A stretch of DNA of 64,000 nt from Notospermus geniculatus (taxonomy: Eukaryota > Nemertea > Pilidiophora > Heteronemertea > Lineidae), in NCBI GenBank assembly GCA_002633025.1, contig NMRB01001872.1:28810-92809 (forward strand). Reading direction: 5' to 3'. The notes beneath the pieces were generated by a model. That model did no database searches, was not told the origin of the DNA, and saw only the letters and a program-made list of their open reading frames with translations. This document shows, piece after piece, positions 9,919 to 20,457 of this stretch. The translations under genes were made by a program, and so were the position numbers. Position 1 is the first letter of the stretch. Each line of letters begins with the position of its first letter.

Positions 9919-12900
9919 ATGGCTGCGCCCATTGTTTGTCGATTCGGGTCAGAGAATTACAATAAAAGTGAAGAATTATCGATCAATGACTTTCCTGAAC
10001 TGAATGTAAGTTTGCACTAATCAAAAACAGTTCATGGTCGAAATACTGAACGTAAATCCTAGCCTATTTGAAGGTTACGGCGTGATTTTTTGTTGCGCGA
10101 CGAGTAGGCTGACTAACGTCACACTGTATGTGTAGTGTATTGTTATGCATGGCATGGGTGGGGGTGTGTACTGTAGGCTATATAGGGGCCTACATGGGAT
10201 GGGAACAGAGGCCAAGCCCAAGGCCCATGCTAATGGTATGCATTTCTATATGACTTTTTTGTGTTGCTGCCGACTGTGGGTTGTGAGTGGCCAGTGCACA
10301 CAGTAGCTACAGGAGTAGGCCTAGGTCTGTAGGTAGTCAGGCAATGTACTAGGCCTAGGCCTAGGCCTAGGCCTATAGGGTAGGCCTTTTGGCCTTCATG
10401 TATGTAGGCCTATTGGGGGTGGGGGGCTACTACTAGTTTTACTACTGTCGTACTGACCTCCATTATTCTCTAGACTCTAGTCAGTGTTGAATCATGAACA
10501 CACAGTGTCAGTGACACACAAAATGGCCTGTAATTTAGTAGACCAAAATTTATCTCAGATCCCTTAGGGGCCTTTTTAGGCTCATTTTTCCCTAGGCCTA
10601 CTGGTGAAAGAAGTAGCCCACCTAGTAAAGGGTGTTAGATTTACTTTTTGCACTCTCTCTGCTCTAGCCTACACTATTTAGGCCTTGTCTACTTTTTGTC
10701 GTCCATGTATTGTTGATGTCATGCTTGTGCATTTTTTCCAGGCAACCCTCCCCAAAGGTTATGAGTACCATCTTTGTCATTTCAAAGACGTTGATGGAGG
10801 CTACAAGTACAAGGCTGAACTGCGTATTGCTATTTCAACCGAATCAGAAGCTCGCCAGTGGGTCAAGAACTATGAAAAGGAGAGTAAGATTACTCTTCGT
10901 GTGATGAAAACATATCCAAATTCTGGACGCATCAATCTATTCAAGATTGCCTACAGATGCCAACACAATACCCTAGCAAGATCTGAAACAGCCAATGGAA
11001 GACTAGGGAGCAAGAATACAAGCTGTCCTGCACAAATGAGTGTTACAGTAAAGAGATTTATCGGAGAAAAAAGCAAGTAAGTACAGTGCAATGGGATTGT
11101 TTGCATAAAACGTTCATTAGGCTAGGCCATAGTGGAGCTCTTCAACATGTTCAGTAAGCTCAGCCAACTAATGCAGTCTTTGAATGTTAATCACTTAGCA
11201 ATCTTTTTAATGGTGAAGAGTGGCTCTGATAGTACATTACCCTCTGGATCACTTTATTTCATCAAATGACTTTCTTGTTTTCTTTCATTACAGGGCTAAA
11301 GGAAAGGACCTTCATTTACCAAAGTTTGCAATGGTTGTCATCTTGGACTTCACTCATAATCATGGAATTTACACGGCCGACACATTGAAACACCGGGATG
11401 TTTCTGAAGAAACTGTAGCTGTGTTCAAAGCCTTGTTTCAAAAAGGGCACTCTCCATCGTCTGCACTAAATTCTTTCAAGATGGACCTACAGACAGAGCA
11501 TGGGCCCGAGTACATTTTAAAGGCAGCAGATAGAGCAGATTGCCCAGATCTGCAGTTTTGCCACAGGTAAGTTTTACGAACACTTTTTGTCTACAAAAAT
11601 TTAATTTAATTCACCTTGGTGAGCTTAGGGTATGTGGAAGAAGGCATTCAGTTGGTCAAGTTGATTGAAACGCTCCAGTATTCTGATTAGACCAAGGCTT
11701 AAAGTTCACAGTCCGGTTTTCGTTTTTGCCTAACCCAACTAAACAATTTTGTTTTTCATTTCCAGGCTGTACCGAAAAGTTTATGAGAAAGCCTACGGTG
11801 CAGTGTCTGGGGAAAAAATGCTGTTGGACCTTGAGGCAATCATCAAGTCGTACAATGCTGAGCAAGGACTGGAATGTGCAAAGATGTCACAACATCAGGG
11901 GAGAATTGCAATTGGCGTTTGCACGCCTTTAATGCGCAGGATTCATGAGGAGTTTGAACACAGTGGGGAGCTTGTTTTCGTTGACGCGTCGGGAGGAATG
12001 GACAGATATGACTGTCGTATATTTCTTTTGCTCACTCACAGTGTAGCAGGGGGCCTACCACTTGGGTGTCTGATTACGACATCAGAATCGAAAGACACTA
12101 TTACGTTAGCCTTGAAACTTTACAATGATGTCATCCCTGAGAAGGCATTTTTCGGCAGATCTACCAAAGGGCCTAAGATCTTCATGACTGATGATAGTGA
12201 AGCTGAGAGGAGTAGTTTAAAGATAGTTTATCCTGAGGCAGCCCTTGTTCTTTGTGTGTTTCACCTCCTGCAGGCGGTATGGAGGTACCTTTGGGAGGGA
12301 AAGAATTCAATTCCTCGGAGTGATAGACCTCATCTCTTGGGGCTAGTTAAAGCCCTGGTGTATGCCGAGACGGAAGCTCAGTTGGAGGACTGTTTTTCAA
12401 CATTGAACCATGATTCTATTGCTTCCAAGTACAGTAACTTTTTAGGCTACTGTGAAAAATTGTACAGCCGTCGGAAAGAATGGGCCTGTTGCATGCGGAA
12501 GGACCTGCCGATTCGTGGAAATAACACGAACAACTATGTGGAGGCTGCCATGAGGGTCCTCAAGGACCAGATATTTGAACGTGTTCGTGCTTATAGCCCT
12601 GTTCAACTTCTTGATTTCATGCTTGTTCGGATGCCTGCGTACTATGAGAGAAGGCTAATTGACATAGCCAATGGGAGATTTGACATGACTGTTTCGAAGA
12701 GATACCTCCCTGGAAATGGGAAGATCACCCCTGATATGATCACTACAACAGAGGCTACTGGGATCTACCGTGTCAGGAGTGAAAGTGACTCTGACCAAGA
12801 GTATGATGTGGACATGGGAAATGGCATGTGCACGTGCCATGTTGGCCTGAATGGAGCACCTTGCAAACACCAATATGCCATTATGAAACATTATAATGTC

Positions 12901-13410
12901 AGGTCTTTAAACTTCCTCCCAATTACAGATGAGAAGACACGATTGCATTTGTTATACTTGGCAATTGGTGTGAAGAATGTTCCACAAGACTGGTTCAAGC
13001 CTCTGAATGGTGGGCCTGACCTGATTGATGTACCACAGACAGAGGACACTCATGATGATACCATCAACAGAGTCAGTGATAATTCAGTAATCTCTGAATC
13101 TGATCCTTGTGTTGCGGCACTTGATATGCAAAGGCAGATGCAGAACAGGTTTGATGGTAGACATGGGAATATGCCTGTGCTTCAGGATTCGACTGCAGTG
13201 GTGGCGAACAGCATGCCTGACTTGTCTGTTTTGGAGAAAGGAATACAAAATGTAGCTGACACTCTAATATGCAAGCTGAGGGAGAATCCCAGTGAACTTT
13301 CTGAGCCAGTAAAATCATACATAAAAAGTTTCAGTGACTTAAAAACAGATNTAATCATGGACTGGATCATGCAGCAGTTCATCAGTTCATTGGGTAGCAT
13401 GCACTTATGA
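9919..13410 (+). CDS. MULE-family transposase with SWIM zinc finger, 4 exons
   Basis: Exons 9919-10005, 10742-11076, 11294-11566 and 11766-13410 join with GT/AG borders and phases 0, 2 and 2, giving 779 codons ending in TGA. The start is an ATG followed by an in-frame exon ending at GTAAGT. Residues about 30-150 form a Cys/His-containing N-terminal region (YRCQHN, then TSCPAQM), probably DNA binding. The MULE catalytic core follows: Asp near 305 (VDASGG), Asp near 374 (MTDDSEAE) with CVFH at 395-398, and Glu near 491 (NNYVEAAM). A SWIM finger of form CxC-x8-CxH lies at about 587-600. Family knowledge: cut-and-paste transposition with 8-9-bp target duplications. No frame break is visible; one N lies at 13351. 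It is flanked by 208-bp direct repeats, and no long terminal inverted repeat was found. It could be an active element or a domesticated gene. Confidence 0.85.
10349..10377. repeat. (TAGGCC)n run
   Basis: Four to five consecutive TAGGCC hexamers lie inside the first intron of the MULE gene. The same hexamer is scattered through the whole window as single TAGGCCTA octamers, so this is the longest local chain of that motif. Confidence 0.9.
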
Positions 13411-13584
13411 TTTAGTGCAACTAGCCTACATGTATCTACACTACAGTCCTGTGTGCATTGCATCAGGCTTCTGCATTTTTATTTACAGGCAATTTTGTTG
13501 CACCTAATGTGCTCGCAGTTCGGCACATTTGTTTATTTCCACCGTGTCGACTGGCTGGATCCATTGATCGATCGAAGAACTTGA

Positions 13585-13792
13585 CATCATTTAGGCAACA
13601 TATTTTTGTGTATAAAAATGGCAATCTTGCCCATAAATGACGATTGGCATCTCAGCAGAATAGGAAACATCACTGTCTTTTTATTTTTAACAAGACTGTA
13701 CATAAGAATTAAAATAAGCCTAGGGCCTAGGCCTACCGCACATAGAAACTTGAGCCTACGCTGCTGTGCTCCTTCTAAATAAAAATCCAATG
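13585..13792 (+). repeat. 208-bp direct repeat, right copy
   Basis: Same orientation and length as 9211-9418, nearly identical, ending again in ctaaataaaaatccaatg. It starts about 175 bases after the MULE stop codon. The AATAAA near 13779 could serve as a polyadenylation signal for that gene. Flanking bases differ on the outer sides (ttggtatgt against tcccactaa), so no target duplication is visible. Confidence 0.8.
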
Positions 13793-15143
13793 TCCCACTA
13801 AACTAAAGACAGTCCGTTCTGGGGACGCATATCATATGAAAGAATGCCTTTTATTCTTGCCATATGAATGCATGCTCCTCTTAGAAAAATGCTTTTAGAT
13901 GAAATTTCGGCCGACTTTTGGTGAGGAGTGAAAACTGCCGTGTACATCAAATGTACAGTGCACTCAGCGCAATGTATTGTTAGAAGGAGCATCACAAGTT
14001 TCTTAGTGTACCGGGTATTCACAAAATCATCCGCAATTTACGGATCCTTAACTTTGCGCAAGACCGCAATTCATGTGATTTTAACTGAATGACAATAAGT
14101 GTTTTCATCCCGTTCAGCAGTAGGCCTAGAGCCATTACATTAACAGAGATGTGGGCTATAAAGAGACGGGTACTTTACCATCAAGGGGTGATACATGACG
14201 TCACCGATTCGTTTATTTCTACTGGAGGAAAATAACGGCAGAAAATTCCCGGCTATAGTGATGAATCGGGATTATGGATCTTTTTTCTTGTGCACATACT
14301 ATTTCTTATAAGATGGTCTTCTGCACATGTGAAAATTGGTGCAGAAGAAAAAAAACTGGTGCAGAAGAAATTGGTGCACAAGAAATAAATCTGTTAATGG
14401 GCCTTCAAATGCACTGAATAAGCAGCAGTCATGTTCCTGATCTGGCAAGGGACAATATTTGCACCAGGAAGATTCACAGGGATGGCTTTTTAAGTCAGCA
14501 CATGTGCACATGTGCACATGTGCACAAGATCTCAGACGTCCATTTTGTGAATGGAATCCGAGCACTTAAGTTGGACATAAATTGCCTCTGCACCTATTTT
14601 TTAATGATAACAAATTATGATTCACAGGGTTGTAATATAGCGAAATAAAACGACTTGCCTCTGCACATATGTTTACATGAAAAAATTGAACCACAAGGTC
14701 TTGCTGGAGGGAAAAACTGGTGCACATGACCGATTTATCAACACGGACCTTCAGGTTCAAGGATCCTTTCGTTTTTATTCTAGTGATGTTGGGATGATGA
14801 AAATTTGGAGGGGCCTAAATGAATATCTAAGAAAAATCATTTTTACATTTGAATAGTACACTGCGGCCTTGACAGCTCACTTTCATTTAAATAGATACCA
14901 ATCAATAATGCGAGGACTTCTTATAGTGTTGAAATTTTTGTGGGTATCTTGATCACAGCTTGTATTGGAGACATCTTTAAAAAAGATTGTCCACACAGCC
15001 ATTTTACTCGGACGGTAAACAGCATGTGCCCTCGAATTTCCACCTTTACGGATACATAGTACACAGGCCCGGATCCCCTATTTTTTGAAGGGCAATGATT
15101 TTTTACTGCATTTTTGGGAAATCGTCTAGTATTTCATGTCTAA
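13793..15143. other. Non-coding; short simple repeats only
   Basis: Contains a (CACATGTG)n run at about 14498-14527, several tggtgcagaagaaa repeats near 14338-14385, and near 14028 a short piece (ttcacaaaatcatccgc) resembling the end of the element at 15144-17232. No protein-like frame. Confidence 0.5.
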
Positions 15144-17232
15144 GGGACCTTATTCACAAAAGATCCGTAACTTACGCATCCGTAACCCTTAGTTACGGAC
15201 CTTCTGCGGTACCGTAAGGTTTACGCTACGCTTTATTCACAAAATATTCCGCAGACCATCTTATCATTACGGATCTCCGCAAAGTTACGCATTCCGGCAA
15301 ATTGTTCCTGGAAACGCCCAATGCATTCTTCAATGCCGATGCAAACATAACGCGTAGCGATTGTAATGTACCGAGATGGCCTTTCTTTCGGAGAGGCGCT
15401 CGGAGATTGCAGTGTACATTCGGTGTGTATACGTACATGTACCGGTACTTCGTCCGTTTGATGTCTATGCACTAGCACTCTAGGGTTAAACCAGCCAAAA
15501 TGTCGGCATGAGAAACGAACAGGGGACCGAACTTTAATACAAAAAGCGAAAATCACCGCCCAAGCTCAAATACATGTAGAACCGACACCAAAAAATCCAA
15601 CGTTAGTCAACTAAAGGCATTATTTCCTCAGAGGAATTCAGCTAAAAGCATTCCACTTTTCAAAGTTTAATCTCATGAAGTATCAAACCGAATACAATGA
15701 AAACTGCACCAAAATTAGGGGTACCATAAGATAAAGCGATGACGTGAATTTCGCATCATTGGGGAGGTTTCGAAATCAAACGATAAACCAAAACTTTACG
15801 ACAACGTTATTTTTCATACTAGACATTAACCAGATTTTGCATTGCATTTCGGTACAAAAATCAAGTTTTCGTTAACGTTTACGTTTATCCATTGATTTCG
15901 AAATGTCCCTAATACCCCGCTTTGGGCGTGGAATAACGTCCAGTGTTATATCTGTTAGTGTTTCTGTGGGTCAGTGTGTCCCCACCTTATTGCTTGGGAA
16001 ACGCTGGCAGATAGATCGACATGTTTCGCTGTGTGTCCTCTATTTTCAAGTCGCTGCTTATACCGTCAGACAATAGGAGGGGAACACTCACAGATGGGGA
16101 ACACTGGCAGATGCTACACTGGTACAATTTGCAAGTCTGAAAGTGCAGTATCGGAATTGCAGATTGAACGGGACCACCCGATAGGCCCACCAAAGGGTCG
16201 GCACCAGTCAATTTGCAATTGCCTGACAGTTCTCGCACCATTTTTTTAGTCCATGGGAAGATGCATTCAAGGACACAACAATCTTAATCCTTGGACAGAA
16301 TATAGGGAAGCCGAGATGACAAATTGATCATTGTTTCAAGTATGATTGTGAGCGGAGTTATTTCACTTTTTGACTAGTGCATCTGCGCCGGACATCATTC
16401 CACACTCAGTAGAGGCATTGATATCAATTGATATGAAAGGGGCTGTTCATTTTCGTCAATTGTGAGGAATCTGAGTTGTGATCCTTGAGAAAATTGAGAA
16501 AAATATGTAGCTGCAAATTGCAGCGATTATTCTGTACAGCACAATAAATAATTCCTGCAATTTGCAAGTGCATAGATTTTTCCGTTTTCCCAAGGATCAC
16601 AACTCAGTTTCCTCAAGTGACGAAAATGAACAGCCCCTTTATTTTTTAATAACACGATATACATGTATTACAAGTACATGTATTTCAATAAATTTTGAGG
16701 AAAACTAGCAGAGAAAACAATTTAAAATCCAATCTAATGATTGAAATTAATTACTGTTATGAGTCATTCAATTAAAATTGGCACATCAACCAATGTTCAC
16801 CAAACGAACGTGGTAGGTTCAAGAGGAATTCTAAAATATTCTACTTAATATCTCCAAAGGAGAAAATCAACCAAACATCGTTCAGTTTGCTCAGTCAAAT
16901 GCAGGATGTGGCATGTTGAACTATGATTTAGAGTGTGCTATCCACGGATGCATATTGTATGTATTCGTAGATAAAATGCGTCTCGCCCGCAGATTTTCTT
17001 GATCACGAATAAAAAACGCGACCGTCATGACTCTGTCTCTCTGCTCTACGGAAGCTCCGTAACCACTTACAGGAGGTCCGAAGTTCCCGTAATATTTGAC
17101 GGATTTACGGTAGGTTATTACGGGACCGTAACTTTGCGGTTGGTTTGTGAAATAGGCGCAAGTCGCTACGGGGCCCTTAGAGTGACCTTACGGTACCGTA
17201 CGTTGCTACGGAGCTTTTGTGAATAAGGTCCC
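15144..17232. mobile_element. 2.1-kb DNA element with inverted ends, no transposase seen
   Basis: The left end GGGACCTTATTCACAAAAG is repeated exactly in reverse at 17214-17232. Both subterminal regions are rich in TCCGTA/TACGGA blocks that also pair imperfectly over about 150-200 bases. A second tattcacaaaat lies at 15235. Internal open frames (for example minus 15556-15233) have no recognisable domain, so it is probably non-autonomous or decayed. A 205-bp MITE is nested at 16436-16640. I could not identify a target duplication (left flank tgtctaa, right flank actgcag). Confidence 0.7.
16436..16640. mobile_element. 205-bp MITE
   Basis: AAAGGGGCTGTTCATTTTCG at the left end is exactly mirrored at the right end, and pairing continues through ctgagttgtgatccttg. 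The outermost bases AAAGGGGCTGTT are also the ends of the composite at 20222-21209, so the two may share a terminal-repeat family. Non-coding. Confidence 0.8.
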
Positions 17233-17436
17233 ACTGCAGATGTCACAAAACTAAGTGAACTCCTAACTGGCATTATACAGGTCGGTGTGTATTATTGGAC
17301 CACGTCTGATTCCTTTTGTGTTATATGACATTTCAGAAACGTATACCCTGATAGCTAGGTGCACTGTAGAGCATCACGAATAGGCACTTAGGGGATATCT
17401 TTACTGAATTTCCTAGACACTTTTTCAGGGTGACTT

Positions 17437-17516
17437 CCCATTTCGCCAAATCCCATTTGGCCAAATCCCCATTTCGCCGAATTCCCGTTTTGCCAAATTC
17501 CCATTTCGCAAAATTT
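17437..17516 (+). repeat. Short tandem repeat, about 16 bp x 5
   Basis: Five near copies of cccatttcgccaaat follow each other with small changes. Not coding. Confidence 0.8.
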
Positions 17517-17924
17517 GTTATTCAGGCTATAACCCCATAATCTAATGGACTAATCCATTGCAAAGTGCTTAAAAATATAGGGTTAGGGTTAGGATAAGGC
17601 CCCTGGTAATCAAACTGTTTCACTCAGGATTTTGGAAGGGATGGGGCTGATGTCTCCACCTTCAAAAAGGACGGGTGTAATGTGCCAGACCGAAGGTTAC
17701 ACAACTCTAGCAGTGTTTCAGACTAGGCCTATATACATATACACACCGAGGATATGGTCTCTTGACTTTTTGCTGAGTCGACTCTGCCAGTTGAGTGGCC
17801 CTTGGTTTCGTACACTGCATCCTAATCCACCGCTCGGAATACGCTAATGTTCAGCCATCTAGGCTACTTGTCAAATTCACCTATCGAGCCACGGCTATTA
17901 ACGCTGAATGGGTCAATGTCGTCC

Positions 17925-17997
17925 TGGGTATACCTTATGTTTGCCCAGGATCATCCTGGGTAATCCTTTTCTTTACCCAGGATCATCCTGGGTAAAC
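17925..17997. repeat. Cluster of short palindromes
   Basis: The palindromic word tttacccaggatcatcctgg (closing with gtaaa) and shorter copies of acccagg/cctgggt occur four times within about 75 bases. This could form cruciforms or be a small foldback insert. Confidence 0.55.
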
Positions 17998-18199
17998 AAA
18001 AGGATCCTTAACTTTACCCAGCTTGGGATTCCCACCGAATCGCGATGATCGTTCTCGTGCGTTCGAAAATTCGAAATGGTCGAAATAAGATGGAAGAAAA
18101 AAATCACCTATTTTCATATTTTACACTTACTAAAACCCGAGATACAGAATAGCACAAAATTGACACACAAAATGATAATAAGCAAGAAGTCAATCTCCA

Positions 18200-18240
18200 G
18201 AATTCACGAATTTTCGACCCCAACCGGGGTCTTTTTCAAG
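18200..18240 (-). ncRNA. Hammerhead-like motif, left Penelope arm
   Basis: On the minus strand: ttgaaaaa, a 6-bp stem GACCCC-GGTT-GGGGTC, GAAA, a 4-bp stem aatt/aatt, and a C at the expected cleavage position. TCCA before and TGGA after could form stem I. The CUGANGA box is degraded (cttgaaaaa), so activity is doubtful. Confidence 0.5.
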
Positions 18241-18517
18241 TGGAACTTTACAATCTGAAACTCTAGAAAACACTGAGCTGAAACCCAAATGTAGAACTAA
18301 CACCTGTGTAGACAGGATGAGTGAGCAATTAAGGAAAGAATGGTGTCCAAGCCCCACGGATGGTTGCTGGACCTACATAAGAGAGTGGATGTAATTAAGG
18401 AAAGAAAAGTGTCCAAGCCCCACGGAAGATTGCTGGACCTAATAAAGGGAGTGGATGTAATTAAGGAGAAACTGATTTAGCTGAAAGAAAAGGGTTTAAT
18501 AAATATGACATGTGTAA

Positions 18518-18787
18518 TACAAGCACAAAGCACAGTACGTCGGACAGACAACATGTTTCCGTAAAAGGATGAACAACCACAAGTCCAACATCAGATTAGG
18601 GAAAGAGGATGATCGTGACTGCTCGATACTCTATGCCCACTTCAAGTTGCCAGGACATTCTGTCGAGGACCTGAGGTTCACCATCCTCGAAACATGTCCA
18701 GATGAGACGACCCTCCTTAGTACAGAGTTGAAATGGATGTGGACCCTTAAAACCATCACCCCCTCAGGTCTTAACACAAGATGCTGA
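18518..18787 (+). pseudogene. GIY-YIG endonuclease domain of Penelope-like element
   Basis: The frame opens after a TAA at 18515 and runs to TGA at 18785-18787. Near its start it reads YVGQTTCFRKRMNNHKS, matching the YIG half of the motif and the following Arg/His helix (RxRMNNHKS). Further on come LYAHF, GHSVEDLRFTILE, a conserved Glu-Lys-Trp (STELKW) and a closing PSGLN. This is the order seen in the endonuclease of Penelope-like retroelements, which nicks target DNA to prime reverse transcription. The upstream reverse transcriptase is missing, so the fragment cannot act alone. No internal stop or frameshift was seen. Confidence 0.85.
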
Positions 18788-19361
18788 GGTTCTGAGTCCC
18801 TAGTTTGGCATTCGTGTTCTTCTCGCTCTCTCCCCCTGGTAGGCCTATTTCGTTTTAGGTTTTCCAGTTGTGGTGGGCACGTGGCTCCCCTTCTGGTCTA
18901 GGCCTTGTTTTTCCCTCCCCCCCCCCCCTTGCTCTATTCCTCCTCGCCCTATTCTTCTCATTGCTCAGTGATTTGCATTATCCATTCTGGTTTTTTCCTA
19001 CAAATCTGGAAGTTGACTTCCTTTTATATTCTTTTACTTTGTGTTGACCTTCGTGCATCTTTTCGCTTTGTGCTTGTTATGTATTACACATGTCATATTT
19101 ATTAAACCCTTTTCTTTCAGCTAAATCAGTTTCTCCTTAATTACATCCACTCCCTTTATTAGGTCCAGCAACCATCCGTGGGGCTTGGACACTTTTCTTT
19201 CCTTAATTACATCCACTCTCTTAATTAGGTCCAGCAACCATTTGTGGTGCTTGGACACTATTCTTTCCTTAATTGCTCACTCATCCTGTCTACACAGGTG
19301 TTAGTTCTACATTTGGGTTTCAGCTCAGTCTTTTCTAGAGTTTCAGATTGTAAAGTTCCAC

Positions 19362-19401
19362 TTGAAAAAGACCCCGGTTGGGGTCGAAAATTCGTGAATT
19401 C
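19362..19401 (+). ncRNA. Hammerhead-like motif, right Penelope arm
   Basis: Mirror copy of the motif at 18200-18240: same GACCCC-GGTT-GGGGTC stem II, GAAA, aatt/aatt stem III, and a C at the cleavage position. The CUGANGA box is again degraded. Confidence 0.5.
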
Positions 19402-19439
19402 TGGAGATTGACTTCTTGCTTATTATTATTACTAAAACC

Positions 19440-19572
19440 CGAAATGATACGAACAGCCGAAATGAAGTGTCCGAAATGATCCAAACGGGCCGAACTGATC
19501 CAAACGGGTCGAAATGAAGTGTCCGAAATGATCCAAACGGGTCGAAATGAAGTGTCCGAAATGATCCAAACG
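19440..19572 (+). repeat. 33-bp tandem repeat next to Penelope target site
   Basis: The unit gtcgaaatgaagtgtccgaa followed by atgatccaaacgg repeats with a 33-base step (gtc at 19508 and 19541) plus partial units before. It starts inside the right target duplication of the Penelope element and ends where the tRNA-box repeat begins. Confidence 0.8.
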
Positions 19573-20160
19573 TATGGGCGGTTATGTCCGCATAAAATAT
19601 ACGTGCACAAAACGTATTTGTAAGTGTAAAACATATGTTTTTGTGCCAAAACAGAGTATTTCTGTATAAAAACAGACATACGATACATACAAAACGTGAT
19701 TATTTTCGGCAAAACGTGTGTGTATTCCCAAAACGAATACATTTCTTGCAAAACAGATGTAACTTTGTCGATAAACACAGAGTTTTACCAGATATTTATA
19801 TTTTCTCACAGAGATGTCGGTTCGCAGAGAGCAAACCGCAGAGATGTTTGCCAAACGAAGACGCTAGGTGGCGCTCGATACTATCGCTGTTTTAATCTGC
19901 GCTTTCTCGGCTGTCGGGGAACGAGCCTCAGTGGCCAAGTGGTTAGCACGCGCGGTTGTCACGGGGAAGGACAGGGGTTCGAATCATGTTGTGACAGTTC
20001 TTTTTTTCATTTCGTTAGTTTCACTTCATTTTATTTTTTTCTTGTCGACTTTAACAGTTCGTTAATTTCACTTCATTTTATTTTTTCTTGTCGACTTTTA
20101 TCATATCGAGAACAAAATATTGCATTCTTTGAGCCAAAATTAGATCTAGGCCTATGAAAA
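19573..20160 (+). repeat. Dispersed repeat with tRNA-like box, copy 1 (SINE-like)
   Basis: The unit begins gggcggttatgtccgcataa and ends near cctatgaaaaataattaatc. It recurs reversed at 21308-21842 and, split by an insertion, at 48774-50440. The first 200 bases contain many spaced aaaac(g/a) words. At 19924-19997 lies a tRNA-like segment with A box TGGCCAAGTGG and B box GGTTCGAATC, followed by a T run, which would fit RNA polymerase III. The acceptor arms do not pair, so it is not a functional tRNA. Confidence 0.75.
19924..19997 (+). other. tRNA-like internal promoter segment
   Basis: A box (tggccaagtggttagcacgc) and B box (gggttcgaatc) are correctly spaced, with a following run of seven T. 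Stem pairing is poor. It is probably the polymerase III promoter of a SINE-like repeat. Homologues lie at 21456-21526 (minus) and 50195-50271 (plus). Confidence 0.7.
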
Positions 20161-20238
20161 ATAATTAATCATCAGAGACCAAAGAACGACACACAAAATG
20201 ATATAATACGTCGTCTCCAAAAGGGGCTGTTTATTTAA

Positions 20239-20453
20239 GCCTTCATTTTACCAAATAGACGTAAAAATTGTTCTGCTTGGCCTGGTGGTCAGGACCCCTT
20301 TGTGTCCACCTGCCTGAAATTGACGACTGGACTTAGGCGTAGGGCCTACACTCTTAGGCCAAGCAGAATTATGGTAAAATGACAGCTTAATTCATAACGT
20401 CTGGAACCTGGCCAAGCAGAATAATTTTTACGTCTATTTGGTAAAATGAAAGC
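20239..20453. mobile_element. 215-bp MITE (element B)
   Basis: Arms run from GCCTTCATTTTACC through caaatagacgtaaaaattgt to the mirrored end ggtaaaatgaaagc. The central part includes a second short inversion around ttctgcttggcc. TTAA lies on both sides. Confidence 0.75.
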
Positions 20454-20457
20454 TTAA

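Larger units (their letters stand above)
18141..19430 (+). mobile_element. Penelope-like retroelement, 5'-truncated, with inverted terminal arms and 12-bp TSD
   Basis: ACTAAAACCCGA stands on both sides (18129-18140 and 19431-19442), a clear 12-bp target-site duplication. Two arms of about 345 bases (18177-18520 and 19081-19426) are inverted copies of each other. Between them lies a GIY-YIG endonuclease frame (18518-18787), the C-terminal domain typical of Penelope-like elements. Each arm carries a hammerhead-like motif. The reverse transcriptase is absent, so this is a 5'-truncated copy. Each arm also has an internal tandem duplication of a gtggatgtaattaaggaaag block. A 36-base extra tail on the left only fits the tail extensions known for this class. 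Confidence 0.85.

Noticed and set aside
9213-9932. 239-codon minus-strand gene
   Set aside because: The frame is mostly a 72-bp tandem array plus the 208-bp repeat; there is no transcript or homology evidence. Kept only as a repeat and a finding.
12655-13463. Minus-strand frames opposite the MULE gene
   Set aside because: They are shadows of the plus-strand coding sequence.
9211-13792. LTR retrotransposon with 208-bp LTRs
   Set aside because: The enclosed gene is a MULE transposase; there is no gag/pol, primer site or target duplication.
15233-15556. 107-codon minus-strand frame as a transposase
   Set aside because: It overlaps the subterminal repeats of the 2.1-kb element and has no recognisable catalytic motif.
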